A stretch of DNA of 64,000 bases from JAOZTV01 sp965371805 (GTDB lineage: Bacteria > Acidobacteriota > Aminicenantia > UBA2199), in the NCBI GenBank assembly GCA_965371805.1, contig CBDUZW010000008.1, positions 1 through 64,000 of the forward strand, given 5' to 3'. The position numbers and the translations under genes were made by a program. The notes under the pieces are model-generated. The model had not been told where the DNA came from. It did not search any database and was given only the letters and a program-made list of their open reading frames with translations. Positions within the stretch are counted from its first letter, which is position 1. Each line of letters starts with the position of its first letter. Of this stretch, positions 1-8,856 are shown in pieces.

Positions 1-91
1 TATTTTACTACATTTGGTCAGCTTTTACTTCAAGTTTTTATAGGACAGTAATGATGTTTAATGATTTAATTGATTAATTTAACTCAATTAT

Positions 92-120
92 TTGGATTGA
101 TTAATGAAATCTGTTAAACT
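92..120 (+). promoter_or_regulatory. Possible promoter of the metallophosphoesterase gene
   Basis: TTGGAT at 92-97 and TAAACT at 115-120 are separated by 17 bp and lie about 30 bp before the ATG at 151. Both hexamers are imperfect in an AT-rich background, so this is only a candidate. An AGGAG-type ribosome site lies just before the ATG. Confidence 0.3.
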
Positions 121-150
121 ATTAGTTGACATTATGTTTAGGAGCAGAAA

Positions 151-2247
151 ATGAGACAAAGTAGTAAAATAATTATATTAATACTAATTGTATTTAGCCT
201 TTCAAATTTAAGTATGTTTGCAAGTTCAGATAAAACTGTTAAGTTGCCGATCAAGGACCCTCTAAAGATGGGTTATACTGAAGTTCCTGAAGTTGCAGAG
301 ACTGCATATATACGATATATTGAGAACTATTTTACTCTAAAACAGATATACGATTCAATCAATGATGGAGATACCGGACTTTCCCTGGACCTTAGTAAGC
401 TCAAAAAAGCTTTACATGGTGGTAGTATTGATACTGAAAAAATATTTGGCAAAACATATATTGGACCCTATCCAATGGAATCTAAGGAAATTACCTATTC
501 ATATAAGAGATTCAGATTATCCGGAAATATAGTTAGAGGAAAGGGTAATCTCTATTTAAAAGGTCTTTTCAGACCCAGTATTAATAGTGAAGATTGGACT
601 GATCAGGGTCAGGTGATTATACGGGTTGAATTGAAACTGGACCAGGAAGGATTGGATCTTGCTCTTGGGACTTATGATGTAATTGTAAGGTTCAAAATAA
701 TAAATGGGAAATTTTATAAAGTGCCAACAGTTGTAGAGGGTCCATTTGTAAATATGATAAGAAGTGATGCAGCCGGTGAAGTGGTTATATCGTTTAAAAC
801 TAGTGAACCTCTAATTGGAGGGGTAATAATTAATAAGAAAAATGATGATAAAAAAATCAGATTCGGAAATAAAAAACCCGGTATTAAACATGAAATAAAA
901 CTCTCCGGATTAAAACCGGCTTCATTATATGATTATAAAATTGATGCGGGCGGATATATATCAAGACCCTATACTTTTAAAACAGCTCCAAAACCTGGAA
1001 AAGGAAAAGTGGTCTTTTCCTATACTGCAGATAGTAGAGCAGGTAATGGAAGTGGAGATACAAATTATCTTGGTGTTAATTATAGAACTATGGAGAGGCT
1101 CGCAAATTTAGCATATCAGAGAGGTTCAGAATTTTTTATTTTTGGCGGTGATCTGCTAAATGGGAATACTTCCAGTATAGATGATTTCAGAACTCAGATC
1201 CATGGATGGAAGCAGACAATGTCAGGTTTTTGGAGCCTTAGACCCGTCTACACCTGTATCGGTAATCATGAATCACTAATAAAGGTTTTTGAAAATAAAA
1301 AAGTTTATGGCAAATTACGTTTACTAAAAATGGATAGGTGGCCATATATAACTGACAGTACTGAAGCCGTTTTTGCAGATGAGTTCGTCTATCCTGAAAA
1401 TGGTCCTGAAACATCTGATAAGAGAAGACCTACTTATAAGGAAAATGTATATTCATTTCAGTATGGACCTGTGAAATTTATTGTTTTCAATAATAATTAC
1501 TGGGTGGCTAAATCAAAAAGTCCAATGGGTAAAGCAGCAAAGCTTATTGGAGGATCTCCCGAAGGATATATAATGAGAGACCAGATGGACTGGATAAAAA
1601 ATGAACTTAAAATTGCTGAAAATGATTCAAATGTAAAATATATAATTCTCTATGCACAGGAACCGATATTTCCTAATGGCGGGCATGTAAAGGATTGTAT
1701 GTGGTATTACGGAAATAATAATGTCCGGGCATATTATACTGACCCTAAAACAGGAGAACTTATTGATGAGGGGAAAGGAATTATTGATGTTAGGAATGAG
1801 TTTGTAAGACTTGTTGGCAATAATAAGAAAGTTGCAGCAGTTTTAGGAGCTGATGAACATGCATTTCATAAAACATTAATAGATAAAAATGTTCCTATTG
1901 GAGACATGAAAAAAGATGATAAAAATAATGATGGAATCATCGGAAAGGATAATGAATCAATTTCATCTTTAAGTGATCTTAAGTATCCTGTATGGTATCT
2001 TGTTTCAGGTGGAGGAGGAGCACCATATTATGCAGCAGAGCCTGCTCCATGGAATGATTATTGGAAGAAAAATATGAATAAATATAAAAAAGAAGAACAT
2101 ACTTCAATGAGAGGATGTTTTTATTATTCATCACAGGAAAATGTAATTATGTTTTCTGCAGATAAAAATAAAATCTCTGCAGAAATTATAAATCCATATG
2201 GTGATGTCATTGATAAGATAGATGATTTAATGGCAGTAAAAAAATAG
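151..2247 (+). CDS. Secreted calcineurin-like metallophosphoesterase with FN3-like N-domain
   Basis: A 698-residue protein with a Sec signal peptide (about residues 1-25), so it should act in the periplasm or outside the cell. An FN3-like domain as in purple acid phosphatases covers about residues 205-283. It is followed by a calcineurin-type phosphoesterase core with the metal-binding signatures DSR (about 293), GGD (about 332), GNHE (about 371) and GADEHAFH (about 566). The family hydrolyses phosphomonoesters or diesters using two metal ions; the substrate here is unknown. Residues 589-601 form an Asp/Asn-rich loop resembling an EF-hand or dockerin calcium loop, inserted after the last metal motif. 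The gene stands alone upstream of the molybdenum hydroxylase operon. I found no Pho-box repeats before it, so phosphate control is not indicated. Confidence 0.85.
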   Translation: MRQSSKIIILILIVFSLSNLSMFASSDKTVKLPIKDPLKMGYTEVPEVAETAYIRYIENYFTLKQIYDSINDGDTGLSLDLSKLKKALHGGSIDTEKIFGKTYIGPYPMESKEITYSYKRFRLSGNIVRGKGNLYLKGLFRPSINSEDWTDQGQVIIRVELKLDQEGLDLALGTYDVIVRFKIINGKFYKVPTVVEGPFVNMIRSDAAGEVVISFKTSEPLIGGVIINKKNDDKKIRFGNKKPGIKHEIKLSGLKPASLYDYKIDAGGYISRPYTFKTAPKPGKGKVVFSYTADSRAGNGSGDTNYLGVNYRTMERLANLAYQRGSEFFIFGGDLLNGNTSSIDDFRTQIHGWKQTMSGFWSLRPVYTCIGNHESLIKVFENKKVYGKLRLLKMDRWPYITDSTEAVFADEFVYPENGPETSDKRRPTYKENVYSFQYGPVKFIVFNNNYWVAKSKSPMGKAAKLIGGSPEGYIMRDQMDWIKNELKIAENDSNVKYIILYAQEPIFPNGGHVKDCMWYYGNNNVRAYYTDPKTGELIDEGKGIIDVRNEFVRLVGNNKKVAAVLGADEHAFHKTLIDKNVPIGDMKKDDKNNDGIIGKDNESISSLSDLKYPVWYLVSGGGGAPYYAAEPAPWNDYWKKNMNKYKKEEHTSMRGCFYYSSQENVIMFSADKNKISAEIINPYGDVIDKIDDLMAVKK

Positions 2248-2307
2248 AAAGATATAAAATTAAGAAATTTATCTTTACCACATGGCCACTGATTCTAAGG
2301 AGCATAT

Positions 2308-2874
2308 TTGAATAACTTGAATGGACTTATACTGGCAGCTGGATTATCGTCACGGATGGGTACATTTAAAATGGAACTGAACATTGGGGGGATACCTCTG
2401 ATAGAACGAACTGTGTTGAATATGCAAGGCGTTTGTGATAAAGTTATTATTGTATGTGGATATCGAAAGGAAAAGATCCTGCAGCTTTTTGATGGTTATA
2501 AAAAGGTAGAGATCGTGGAAAATAAAAATTACGAAAGAGGAATGTTCTCTTCAATTCAAACAGGATTGAAAATGGTAAATTCTGATAGAGTCTTTATTCA
2601 ACCAGGTGATATACCTTTTGTTAGTGAAAATATATATGCTGCTTTATCAGCACATAAGGAAGATGTCTTGATACCGGTCTTTAAAGGCAGGAAGGGACAT
2701 CCTGTGTTAATAAACAGAAAGATTATAGATAAAATTTTATCTGAATCTGAAGATGCGAAACTGAATGAACTTTTTCATCAGTATGGATATAAATCTATTG
2801 AGGTTTTTGATGATACGATTCATTTTGATATCGATAATATAGAAGATCTTGAACAATCTAAGAGGTATTTATAA
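2308..2874 (+). CDS. mocA: MocA-like molybdenum cofactor nucleotidyltransferase
   Basis: This 188-residue protein belongs to the NTP-transferase family that attaches CMP (or a related nucleotide) to molybdopterin for xanthine-dehydrogenase-type enzymes. The N-terminus carries the nucleotide-binding signature LAAGxSSRMG followed by a lysine. PGDIPF in the middle and GRKGHP near residue 133 match the MocA/MobA-like fold. The start is TTG at 2308, chosen because an AAGGAG ribosome site at 2297-2302 precedes it. The stop overlaps the ATG of xdhC by one base. As the first gene of the cluster, it very likely matures the cofactor of the hydroxylase encoded downstream. CTP versus GTP preference cannot be read from the sequence. 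Confidence 0.88.
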   Translation: MNNLNGLILAAGLSSRMGTFKMELNIGGIPLIERTVLNMQGVCDKVIIVCGYRKEKILQLFDGYKKVEIVENKNYERGMFSSIQTGLKMVNSDRVFIQPGDIPFVSENIYAALSAHKEDVLIPVFKGRKGHPVLINRKIIDKILSESEDAKLNELFHQYGYKSIEVFDDTIHFDIDNIEDLEQSKRYL

Positions 2875-3680
2875 TGGAAATATTTGAAGAACTGCTCAAA
2901 GTAAACAGATCAGGAAGGAACTGTGTTCTTATTACAGTTATTGATAAAAAAGGCCATGGACCTGCAAAAAGCGGGTTTAAGATGATTCTGCTTGAGGATG
3001 GAAAAACAATAGGTACAGTTGGTGGGGGCAATCTTGAATATCTTGCAATCAAAAATGGCTTATCTGTCTTCAAAGATAAGGAAAATATTTATCAGGAATA
3101 TTATATGGGAGATTCAGAAGAGGTTATAGATATTAAAAAGGCAAAAAACACCAATATGATATGTGGTGGGTCTATCTCGCTTTACTTTGAATATTATGGG
3201 GTTTTTGATACAGTCTATCTATTTGGAGCAGGTCACGTTGGAGAGGCTATTCTTTATCATATAGAAAATTTAAATTATAGGGTTATATTGATTGACAGTA
3301 GAGAGGAATTATTAAATAAATTCAGTAGTAAAATTCCTGTCTTTAAAGATATACCTTCATTAAAAGAAGATAAATGTATTGCAGATAACAGTTTTTTTAT
3401 TATTGCAACATACTCTCATGATATTGATTATAATATACTGAAGACGATTATAAATGAAGACTGTAGACCAAAATACATTGGGATGATAGCATCAAAAAAA
3501 AAAAGCGGGATAATTCTTTATGATATTAAAAAAGAGTTTGCTGGTAATGCTGACATAGATAAAATAAAGACGCCAATTGGGCTTAATATCGGGGGGGGCA
3601 CACCTGATGAAATAGCAATATCTATAATTGCTGAGTTACAGATGATAAAGTATGATAAAAAGGATATGATATGGAAATAA
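2874..3680 (+). CDS. xdhC: XdhC/CoxI family molybdenum hydroxylase maturation protein
   Basis: A 268-residue XdhC/CoxI protein. The N-terminal part contains the XdhC signature around IGTVGGGNLE. The C-terminal half is a Rossmann domain beginning at LFGAGHVGEA (about residue 119) and closing with the characteristic GLNIGGGTPDEIAISI segment. Known members bind molybdopterin, promote insertion of the sulfido ligand and hand the cofactor to the hydroxylase apo-enzyme. Its start overlaps the mocA stop by one base and its end overlaps the next gene by 10 bp, so the genes are probably translationally coupled. It is not the YqeB-type selenium maturation protein, whose N-terminus differs. Confidence 0.9.
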   Translation: MEIFEELLKVNRSGRNCVLITVIDKKGHGPAKSGFKMILLEDGKTIGTVGGGNLEYLAIKNGLSVFKDKENIYQEYYMGDSEEVIDIKKAKNTNMICGGSISLYFEYYGVFDTVYLFGAGHVGEAILYHIENLNYRVILIDSREELLNKFSSKIPVFKDIPSLKEDKCIADNSFFIIATYSHDIDYNILKTIINEDCRPKYIGMIASKKKSGIILYDIKKEFAGNADIDKIKTPIGLNIGGGTPDEIAISIIAELQMIKYDKKDMIWK

Positions 3681-5089
3681 AATATATTTTAAATGGGACT
3701 GAGCAGTCTGTTGATACCTCTATAAGTCCTACAGTATTAAAACTTTTAAGGGAACGGGGATTAAAAGGGACTAAAGAGGGATGTAATGAAGGAGAGTGTG
3801 GCGCATGCAGTGTTCTTATCGGTACATTATCTGATGATGAAACTGACGTAGATTATAAAACTGTGCCTTCATGCCTGCTTCCGATAGCTGATTTAAACGG
3901 GAGACATCTTGTTACAATAGAGGGATTGTCAAAGAAGAAGCTTTCTCCTGTACAAGAAGCTTTTGTAGATGAAGGTGCGACTCAATGTGGTTTTTGTACT
4001 CCTGGATTTATTATTTCTATTACTGCATATTTACTTTCCGGTTTTAAAGATGAAGTGGATGTGATTGATGCAATAGATGGACAGATTTGCAGATGTACTG
4101 GATATAATTCAATAAAAAAGGCTGTCAAGAGAATAGATGAGTTAGTAATGGCAAAAACCATAAATTACTCAGAAAGGATTAAAGAAATCATTAGTCTGAA
4201 TATTATTCCGGATTTTTTTTCTAATACACGGGAACAACTTATAAAAATTAATACCAAAAATTCAATTCAAAAAAAATTGGAAGATAGTTTAGGGAACCTT
4301 GAAGAGAAGAAAATTATTGCAGGCGGGACTGATGTTTTAGTTCAGAATGATGGGAAATTACCGGAGCAGGATCTTGTTTTTTTATCAAATATCAAAGACT
4401 TATCCGGAATATCTTTAGAGAACAATTTTATCAGTATCAAAGCAAATACAATAATAGAGGATATGAAAAATTCTCCTGAGATTAATAAAATCTTTCCTGG
4501 TTTTGATGGTTTTTTAAGTCTTGTCTCATCTAAATTAATTAGAAATAGGGGGACTATTGCTGGTAATATTGTAAATGCTTCTCCGATAGGTGACATCTCA
4601 ATCATTCTGCTGGCTCTCAGAGCGGAATTGATCATAATGGCTGATAGTGGAGAGAAAAGAAGTGTAAATATTGATAAGTTTTATAAAGGATATAAAGATA
4701 TTGATCTAAGGAAAAATGAGATAGTTTATGAAATTCAGATTCCTGTCCCTGAGGATGGATATAAATTTAATTTTGAAAAAGTTTCTCAGAGAAAATACCT
4801 TGATATTGCAAGCTGCAATACTGCAATTCTAGTAAAGATCGAAAATATGATAATAACTGATTGCTCTATATCTGCTGGGGGTGTTTATGCCTATCCATTA
4901 TATTTGGAGAAATTGTCTAAGTTTTTAATTGGAAAAAAAGCTGAAGAAGCAACAATTGAGATGGCAGAAGAAATTTTGAATTTATCAATAAGTCCAATTA
5001 GTGATATAAGGGGTAGTGAAAAATATAAAAGACTTTTATTGAAAAACTTATTGATAGCACATATGAATATTATAAATTCAGGAAAATAA
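3671..5089 (+). CDS. Xanthine dehydrogenase-type subunit, 2Fe-2S plus FAD domains fused
   Basis: A 472-residue protein combining the electron-transfer modules of a molybdenum hydroxylase. Residues 1-160 form the two-cluster iron-sulfur part: CNEGECGACS with a following Cys for the ferredoxin-type cluster, then CGFCTPG and CRCTGY for the helical cluster. From about residue 215 a CO-dehydrogenase flavoprotein-type FAD domain begins, with AGGTDVLV and RNRGTIAGNI motifs and a conserved C-terminal domain. This resembles the XdhA chain of Rhodobacter-type xanthine dehydrogenases, where both modules share one chain. It would pass electrons from the Mo centre to FAD and then to NAD or another acceptor. 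It lies between the maturation gene and the Mo-binding subunit, with short overlaps on both sides. Confidence 0.93.
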   Translation: MEIKYILNGTEQSVDTSISPTVLKLLRERGLKGTKEGCNEGECGACSVLIGTLSDDETDVDYKTVPSCLLPIADLNGRHLVTIEGLSKKKLSPVQEAFVDEGATQCGFCTPGFIISITAYLLSGFKDEVDVIDAIDGQICRCTGYNSIKKAVKRIDELVMAKTINYSERIKEIISLNIIPDFFSNTREQLIKINTKNSIQKKLEDSLGNLEEKKIIAGGTDVLVQNDGKLPEQDLVFLSNIKDLSGISLENNFISIKANTIIEDMKNSPEINKIFPGFDGFLSLVSSKLIRNRGTIAGNIVNASPIGDISIILLALRAELIIMADSGEKRSVNIDKFYKGYKDIDLRKNEIVYEIQIPVPEDGYKFNFEKVSQRKYLDIASCNTAILVKIENMIITDCSISAGGVYAYPLYLEKLSKFLIGKKAEEATIEMAEEILNLSISPISDIRGSEKYKRLLLKNLLIAHMNIINSGK

Positions 5090-5090
5090 T

Positions 5091-7379
5091 ATGGATAAAC
5101 GTAGAAATAAAAGAAGTATTGATCAGGCTTTGCATGTTAAAGGCGAATCTATATTTGTAGATGATATTCCTGTAAGCAAAGATACTCTGTTTGCTACAAT
5201 TTATGCCTCACCAAATGCGCATTGTAGAATATTAAAAATAAAGACAGATAATGCAAAAAATCTTGATGGTGTAGTTGCTGTTTTTACAAAAGAAGACATT
5301 CCCGGTGAAAATCAGATCGGTGCAATTATTAAGGATGAACCATTATTGGCAGAAAATATAGCGCATTATATTGGTCAACCTATAGCGCTGATCATTTCAA
5401 AAACCAAGGAATCCGGGGAAAAAGCAAAGAACCTGATAGAACTGGAAATAGAACAACTTGATATTATCATTGATCCCAGGATTGCCTATAATAAGGGAGA
5501 TCTTATAGTTCCTCCAAGAACTTTCCTAATGGGTGATATTGAAACTCAATGGGCAAAATGTAAAACTGTAGTTTCCGGATCTATTGATTCAGGTGGGCAG
5601 GAGCATTTCTATCTGGAAACTCAATCTGCTCTTGCTGTTCCGATTGAAAATGACGGAATAAAAGTCTTCTCATCAACGCAATCTCCGACAGGTGTGCAAA
5701 AAACTGTGGCAAAGGTTCTTGCAATAATTGAAAATAAAATTGAAGTTGATGTAAGGAGACTTGGTGGTGGATTTGGGGGAAAGGAAGATCAGGCATCACA
5801 TTGGGCTGCATTGGCCTCAATGGGGGCATTTATATTAAAAAAACCTGTAAAACTTATTTTAAATAGAAATGAAGATATACAGATGACAGGAAAAAGACAT
5901 CCATATTCATATGATTATAAAATCGGTATGGATGATAATGGGGAAATTATTGCCTACGAAGCGTTTCTTTATCAAAATGCGGGAGCTTCTGCGGACCTGT
6001 CTACTGCAATTCTAGAAAGAAGTTTATTTCATATTACAAATACTTATTTTATCCCCAATGTAAAAGTTACTGCAGCCAGCTGCAGAACAAACCTTCCGCC
6101 TTTTACTGCTTTTCGGGGTTTTGGTGCTCCTCAGGCAATATTTGTTCTGGAATATGCAATTAATAAACTTGCTGTGAAATCTGGAATAAAAATTGAAAAG
6201 ATACAATTTGAAAACCTGATTAAAGACAAGGATATTTTTCCTTTTGGAATGGAAGCTGAAAATACCAGAGCAATAGATTGTTGGAATATAGCAAACGAAA
6301 AGTATAGTTTTTTGAGTATAAGAGATAAGGATGAAGCATTTAATAAAGATAATAAATATCTGAAAAAAGGATCTTATATTATGCCATCCTGCTTTGGGAT
6401 ATCTTTTACTAATTCTATGCTGAATCAGGCTGGTTCTCTTGTTCATGTATATACAGATGGTAGTGTTAATGTAAGTACAGGAGCTGTTGAGATGGGGCAG
6501 AATGTAAATTTGAAGATTGCTCAGATCGTTTCAGAAGTTTTCTCAATTCCATTGGAAATGATTAAGGTTGAAACAACAAATACTTCCAGGGTAGCAAATA
6601 CGTCTCCTACAGCGGCGAGTTCCGGTGCAGATCTAAATGGAAAAGCTGCTGAGGTTGCAAGTAATATTATAAAAGATAGATTGATGCAGGTTGCAGCAAT
6701 AGAGATAAATGAAAAAAATCCAGAAAACCTTGATTTAAAAGATGGATGGCTTATATGTAAAGGCCAAAAAACAGATCTTAATTGGGAGACTCTGGTACTT
6801 AAGGCATATCTGAAAAGAACGAATTTAAGTGGACAAGGTTATTATGCAACACCTGATATATATTTTGATAGAAAAAAAGAAAAAGGTAAACCTTTTGCAT
6901 ATCATGTATTCGGGAATGCAATTATCAGTGTTACTCTGGATTGTTTGAGAGGAGTTTATGAAATTGATTCAATCCAGATAGTACATGATGTTGGGAAGAG
7001 TATCAATCCTAAAATCGATGAAGGGCAGGTTGAGGGAGCTATAATACAGGGTATAGGCTGGATGACAATGGAAGAACTTATATATAATAATGAGGGACGT
7101 TTGTTAAATGGTGGGGCATCTGGATATAAAGTCCCTGACATAAAATTTACACCGGAAATATTTGACACATATTTGTATGAAGATAAGTTGAATTCTAAGG
7201 CGGTTTTTGGATCTAAGGCGGTTGGAGAACCCCCATTTATTTATGGAATTGGTGTTTATTTTGCAATAATTAATGCAATGAAGAGTTACAGGCAGGATCT
7301 TGATTTCAGCATAGATTCGCCATTGACTCCTGAAAAAATATTATGTGCTTTATATGAAAAAAAATTGGAGGAAAAATGA
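5091..7379 (+). CDS. Molybdenum-binding subunit of a xanthine dehydrogenase-type hydroxylase
   Basis: A 762-residue large subunit carrying the molybdopterin site. Visible landmarks are GGGFGGKE (about 225), NRNED (about 258-262, position of the substrate-binding Glu of xanthine oxidoreductase), FRGFGAPQ (341-348, substrate Arg), MGQN, and KAVGEPP with the catalytic Glu at residue 713. Retention of both substrate residues favours a purine-type substrate over CO or an aldehyde, although this is inference. In the selenium-dependent members of this family, labile selenium replaces the sulfido ligand. The YgeY-type neighbour suggests that version, but the subunit sequence alone cannot prove it. 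The stop overlaps the next ATG by four bases. Confidence 0.92.
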   Translation: MDKRRNKRSIDQALHVKGESIFVDDIPVSKDTLFATIYASPNAHCRILKIKTDNAKNLDGVVAVFTKEDIPGENQIGAIIKDEPLLAENIAHYIGQPIALIISKTKESGEKAKNLIELEIEQLDIIIDPRIAYNKGDLIVPPRTFLMGDIETQWAKCKTVVSGSIDSGGQEHFYLETQSALAVPIENDGIKVFSSTQSPTGVQKTVAKVLAIIENKIEVDVRRLGGGFGGKEDQASHWAALASMGAFILKKPVKLILNRNEDIQMTGKRHPYSYDYKIGMDDNGEIIAYEAFLYQNAGASADLSTAILERSLFHITNTYFIPNVKVTAASCRTNLPPFTAFRGFGAPQAIFVLEYAINKLAVKSGIKIEKIQFENLIKDKDIFPFGMEAENTRAIDCWNIANEKYSFLSIRDKDEAFNKDNKYLKKGSYIMPSCFGISFTNSMLNQAGSLVHVYTDGSVNVSTGAVEMGQNVNLKIAQIVSEVFSIPLEMIKVETTNTSRVANTSPTAASSGADLNGKAAEVASNIIKDRLMQVAAIEINEKNPENLDLKDGWLICKGQKTDLNWETLVLKAYLKRTNLSGQGYYATPDIYFDRKKEKGKPFAYHVFGNAIISVTLDCLRGVYEIDSIQIVHDVGKSINPKIDEGQVEGAIIQGIGWMTMEELIYNNEGRLLNGGASGYKVPDIKFTPEIFDTYLYEDKLNSKAVFGSKAVGEPPFIYGIGVYFAIINAMKSYRQDLDFSIDSPLTPEKILCALYEKKLEEK

Positions 7380-8854
7380 TAGAAATAATTGACAGTATTC
7401 TAAATGAAGAAGTTTTAAACAGGTCTGTAAAGAGGTTTGCAGAAAAAGGAATTATATTACCAAAATTTTCGGAAATGAAAGATCCCGATCTGATTTCTGA
7501 TAAAATTAAGGATAAATTAAAGAATATTGGGATGTGGGATCTTCATCCTTTAAACTTATTCAGGATAACATGGAAGAATGAGCCTGTAGAGAAAGGAGGA
7601 GGTTTTGGTGGTGTAAATTATATTGAACTCCCTTCTGAATTGACTGGTGTAAAGGCGAGGATTATTTTACTGGTCGGGAAATACTTTCCAACAGGTTCAC
7701 ATAAGGTCGGAGCGGCATACGGCTGCCTGGCCCCCCAGATATCAACTGGAAGGTTTGATCCAACCTATCATAAGGCTGTATGGCCCTCAACAGGTAACTA
7801 TTGTAGGGGAGGGGCATTTGACTCATATTTAATGGGCTGTGATTCTATTGCGATTCTTCCTGAAGAGATGAGTAGAGAACGGTTTACCTGGTTGGAAGAT
7901 ATTGGCTCGGATGTGATTGCAACTCCCGGTTCTGAATCCAATGTAAAGGAAATTTATGATAAATGTTGGGAATTGAAGGAAACCAGAGAAGATGTAGCAA
8001 TCTTTAACCAATTTGATGAGTTTGCAAATCCAGCCTGGCATTATAATATTACCGGCTCAGCAATTGAAGATGTTTTTAACCTTATAAAGAATAAAGATAC
8101 AGTACTGGCTGCATATATCTCAGCAACAGGTTCTGCAGGTACTATTGCTGCAGGAGATTATTTGAGGACAAAACACCAGGGTATTAAAGTTGTTGCATCC
8201 GAGGCATTACAGTGCCCTACATTATTAAATAATGGATTTGGGGCTCATAGAATTGAAGGGATAGGCGACAAACATATTCCATGGGTACATAATGTAAAAA
8301 ACACAGATGTGATTACAGCAATTGATGATGAGGACTGTATGAGAATCCTGAGGCTTTTCAATGAGAAAAAAGGAAAAGACTTATTAATAGCTGAAGGAGT
8401 TGATCCAAAAGTGGTTGAAAAACTGGGCTTACTGGGAATATCATCTATTTCTAATATGCTTTCTGCTATAAAAACTGCAAAATACTTTGAAATGACCGGT
8501 GATGATGTCGTTTTCTCTCTGGCTACTGATTCAGCTGAGATGTATGATTCAAGAGTGAAAGAATTGGCAGAAGAACGAGGAGATTATAATTCGATTCAGG
8601 CAGCAAAGGATTTTGAAAGATGTGTTCTTGGAACGAAAGATGATAATTTTAAAGAGTTGACTTATACTGAAAAAAAAGCCATTCATAATTTGAAATATTT
8701 TACATGGGTAGAGCAGCAACAGAAGGATATTGAAGACCTCAACTGCTTATGGCAAGATAGAAATATCTGGGAAAAGATTTTTAGTCAGGTAGAAAAGTGG
8801 GATGAATTAATTGAAGAATTCAATAAAAAGACTGGTGTTTTAGGGAGACTTTAA
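7376..8854 (+). CDS. PLP-dependent fold-type II enzyme, probable ammonia-lyase
   Basis: A 492-residue member of the tryptophan synthase beta/threonine dehydratase superfamily. Lys110 in GSHKVGAA is the likely Schiff-base lysine. STGNY about 30 residues later is the substrate loop, and SATGSAGTIAAG is the glycine-rich phosphate-binding loop. In the E. coli yge/xdh region, the equivalent position holds YgeX, a 2,3-diaminopropionate ammonia-lyase of about 400 residues. This protein is about 90 residues longer, so it may be a distinct subfamily with another substrate. The ATG overlaps the hydroxylase stop (ATGA), with a GGAGG ribosome site inside the hydroxylase gene. Co-translation with the M20 hydrolase suggests joint breakdown of a nitrogen compound. 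Confidence 0.8.
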   Translation: MIEIIDSILNEEVLNRSVKRFAEKGIILPKFSEMKDPDLISDKIKDKLKNIGMWDLHPLNLFRITWKNEPVEKGGGFGGVNYIELPSELTGVKARIILLVGKYFPTGSHKVGAAYGCLAPQISTGRFDPTYHKAVWPSTGNYCRGGAFDSYLMGCDSIAILPEEMSRERFTWLEDIGSDVIATPGSESNVKEIYDKCWELKETREDVAIFNQFDEFANPAWHYNITGSAIEDVFNLIKNKDTVLAAYISATGSAGTIAAGDYLRTKHQGIKVVASEALQCPTLLNNGFGAHRIEGIGDKHIPWVHNVKNTDVITAIDDEDCMRILRLFNEKKGKDLLIAEGVDPKVVEKLGLLGISSISNMLSAIKTAKYFEMTGDDVVFSLATDSAEMYDSRVKELAEERGDYNSIQAAKDFERCVLGTKDDNFKELTYTEKKAIHNLKYFTWVEQQQKDIEDLNCLWQDRNIWEKIFSQVEKWDELIEEFNKKTGVLGRL

Positions 8855-8856
8855 AT

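Noticed and set aside
61..150. Pho box before the secreted phosphoesterase
   Set aside because: Only isolated TTAACT and TTAAAC motifs occur; the 11-bp repeat spacing seen in the Pho block is absent.
2858..3073. Minus-strand ORF overlapping xdhC, and similar frames opposite other genes
   Set aside because: They lie entirely or almost entirely inside well-supported genes, with low-complexity or cysteine/serine-rich shadow compositions.
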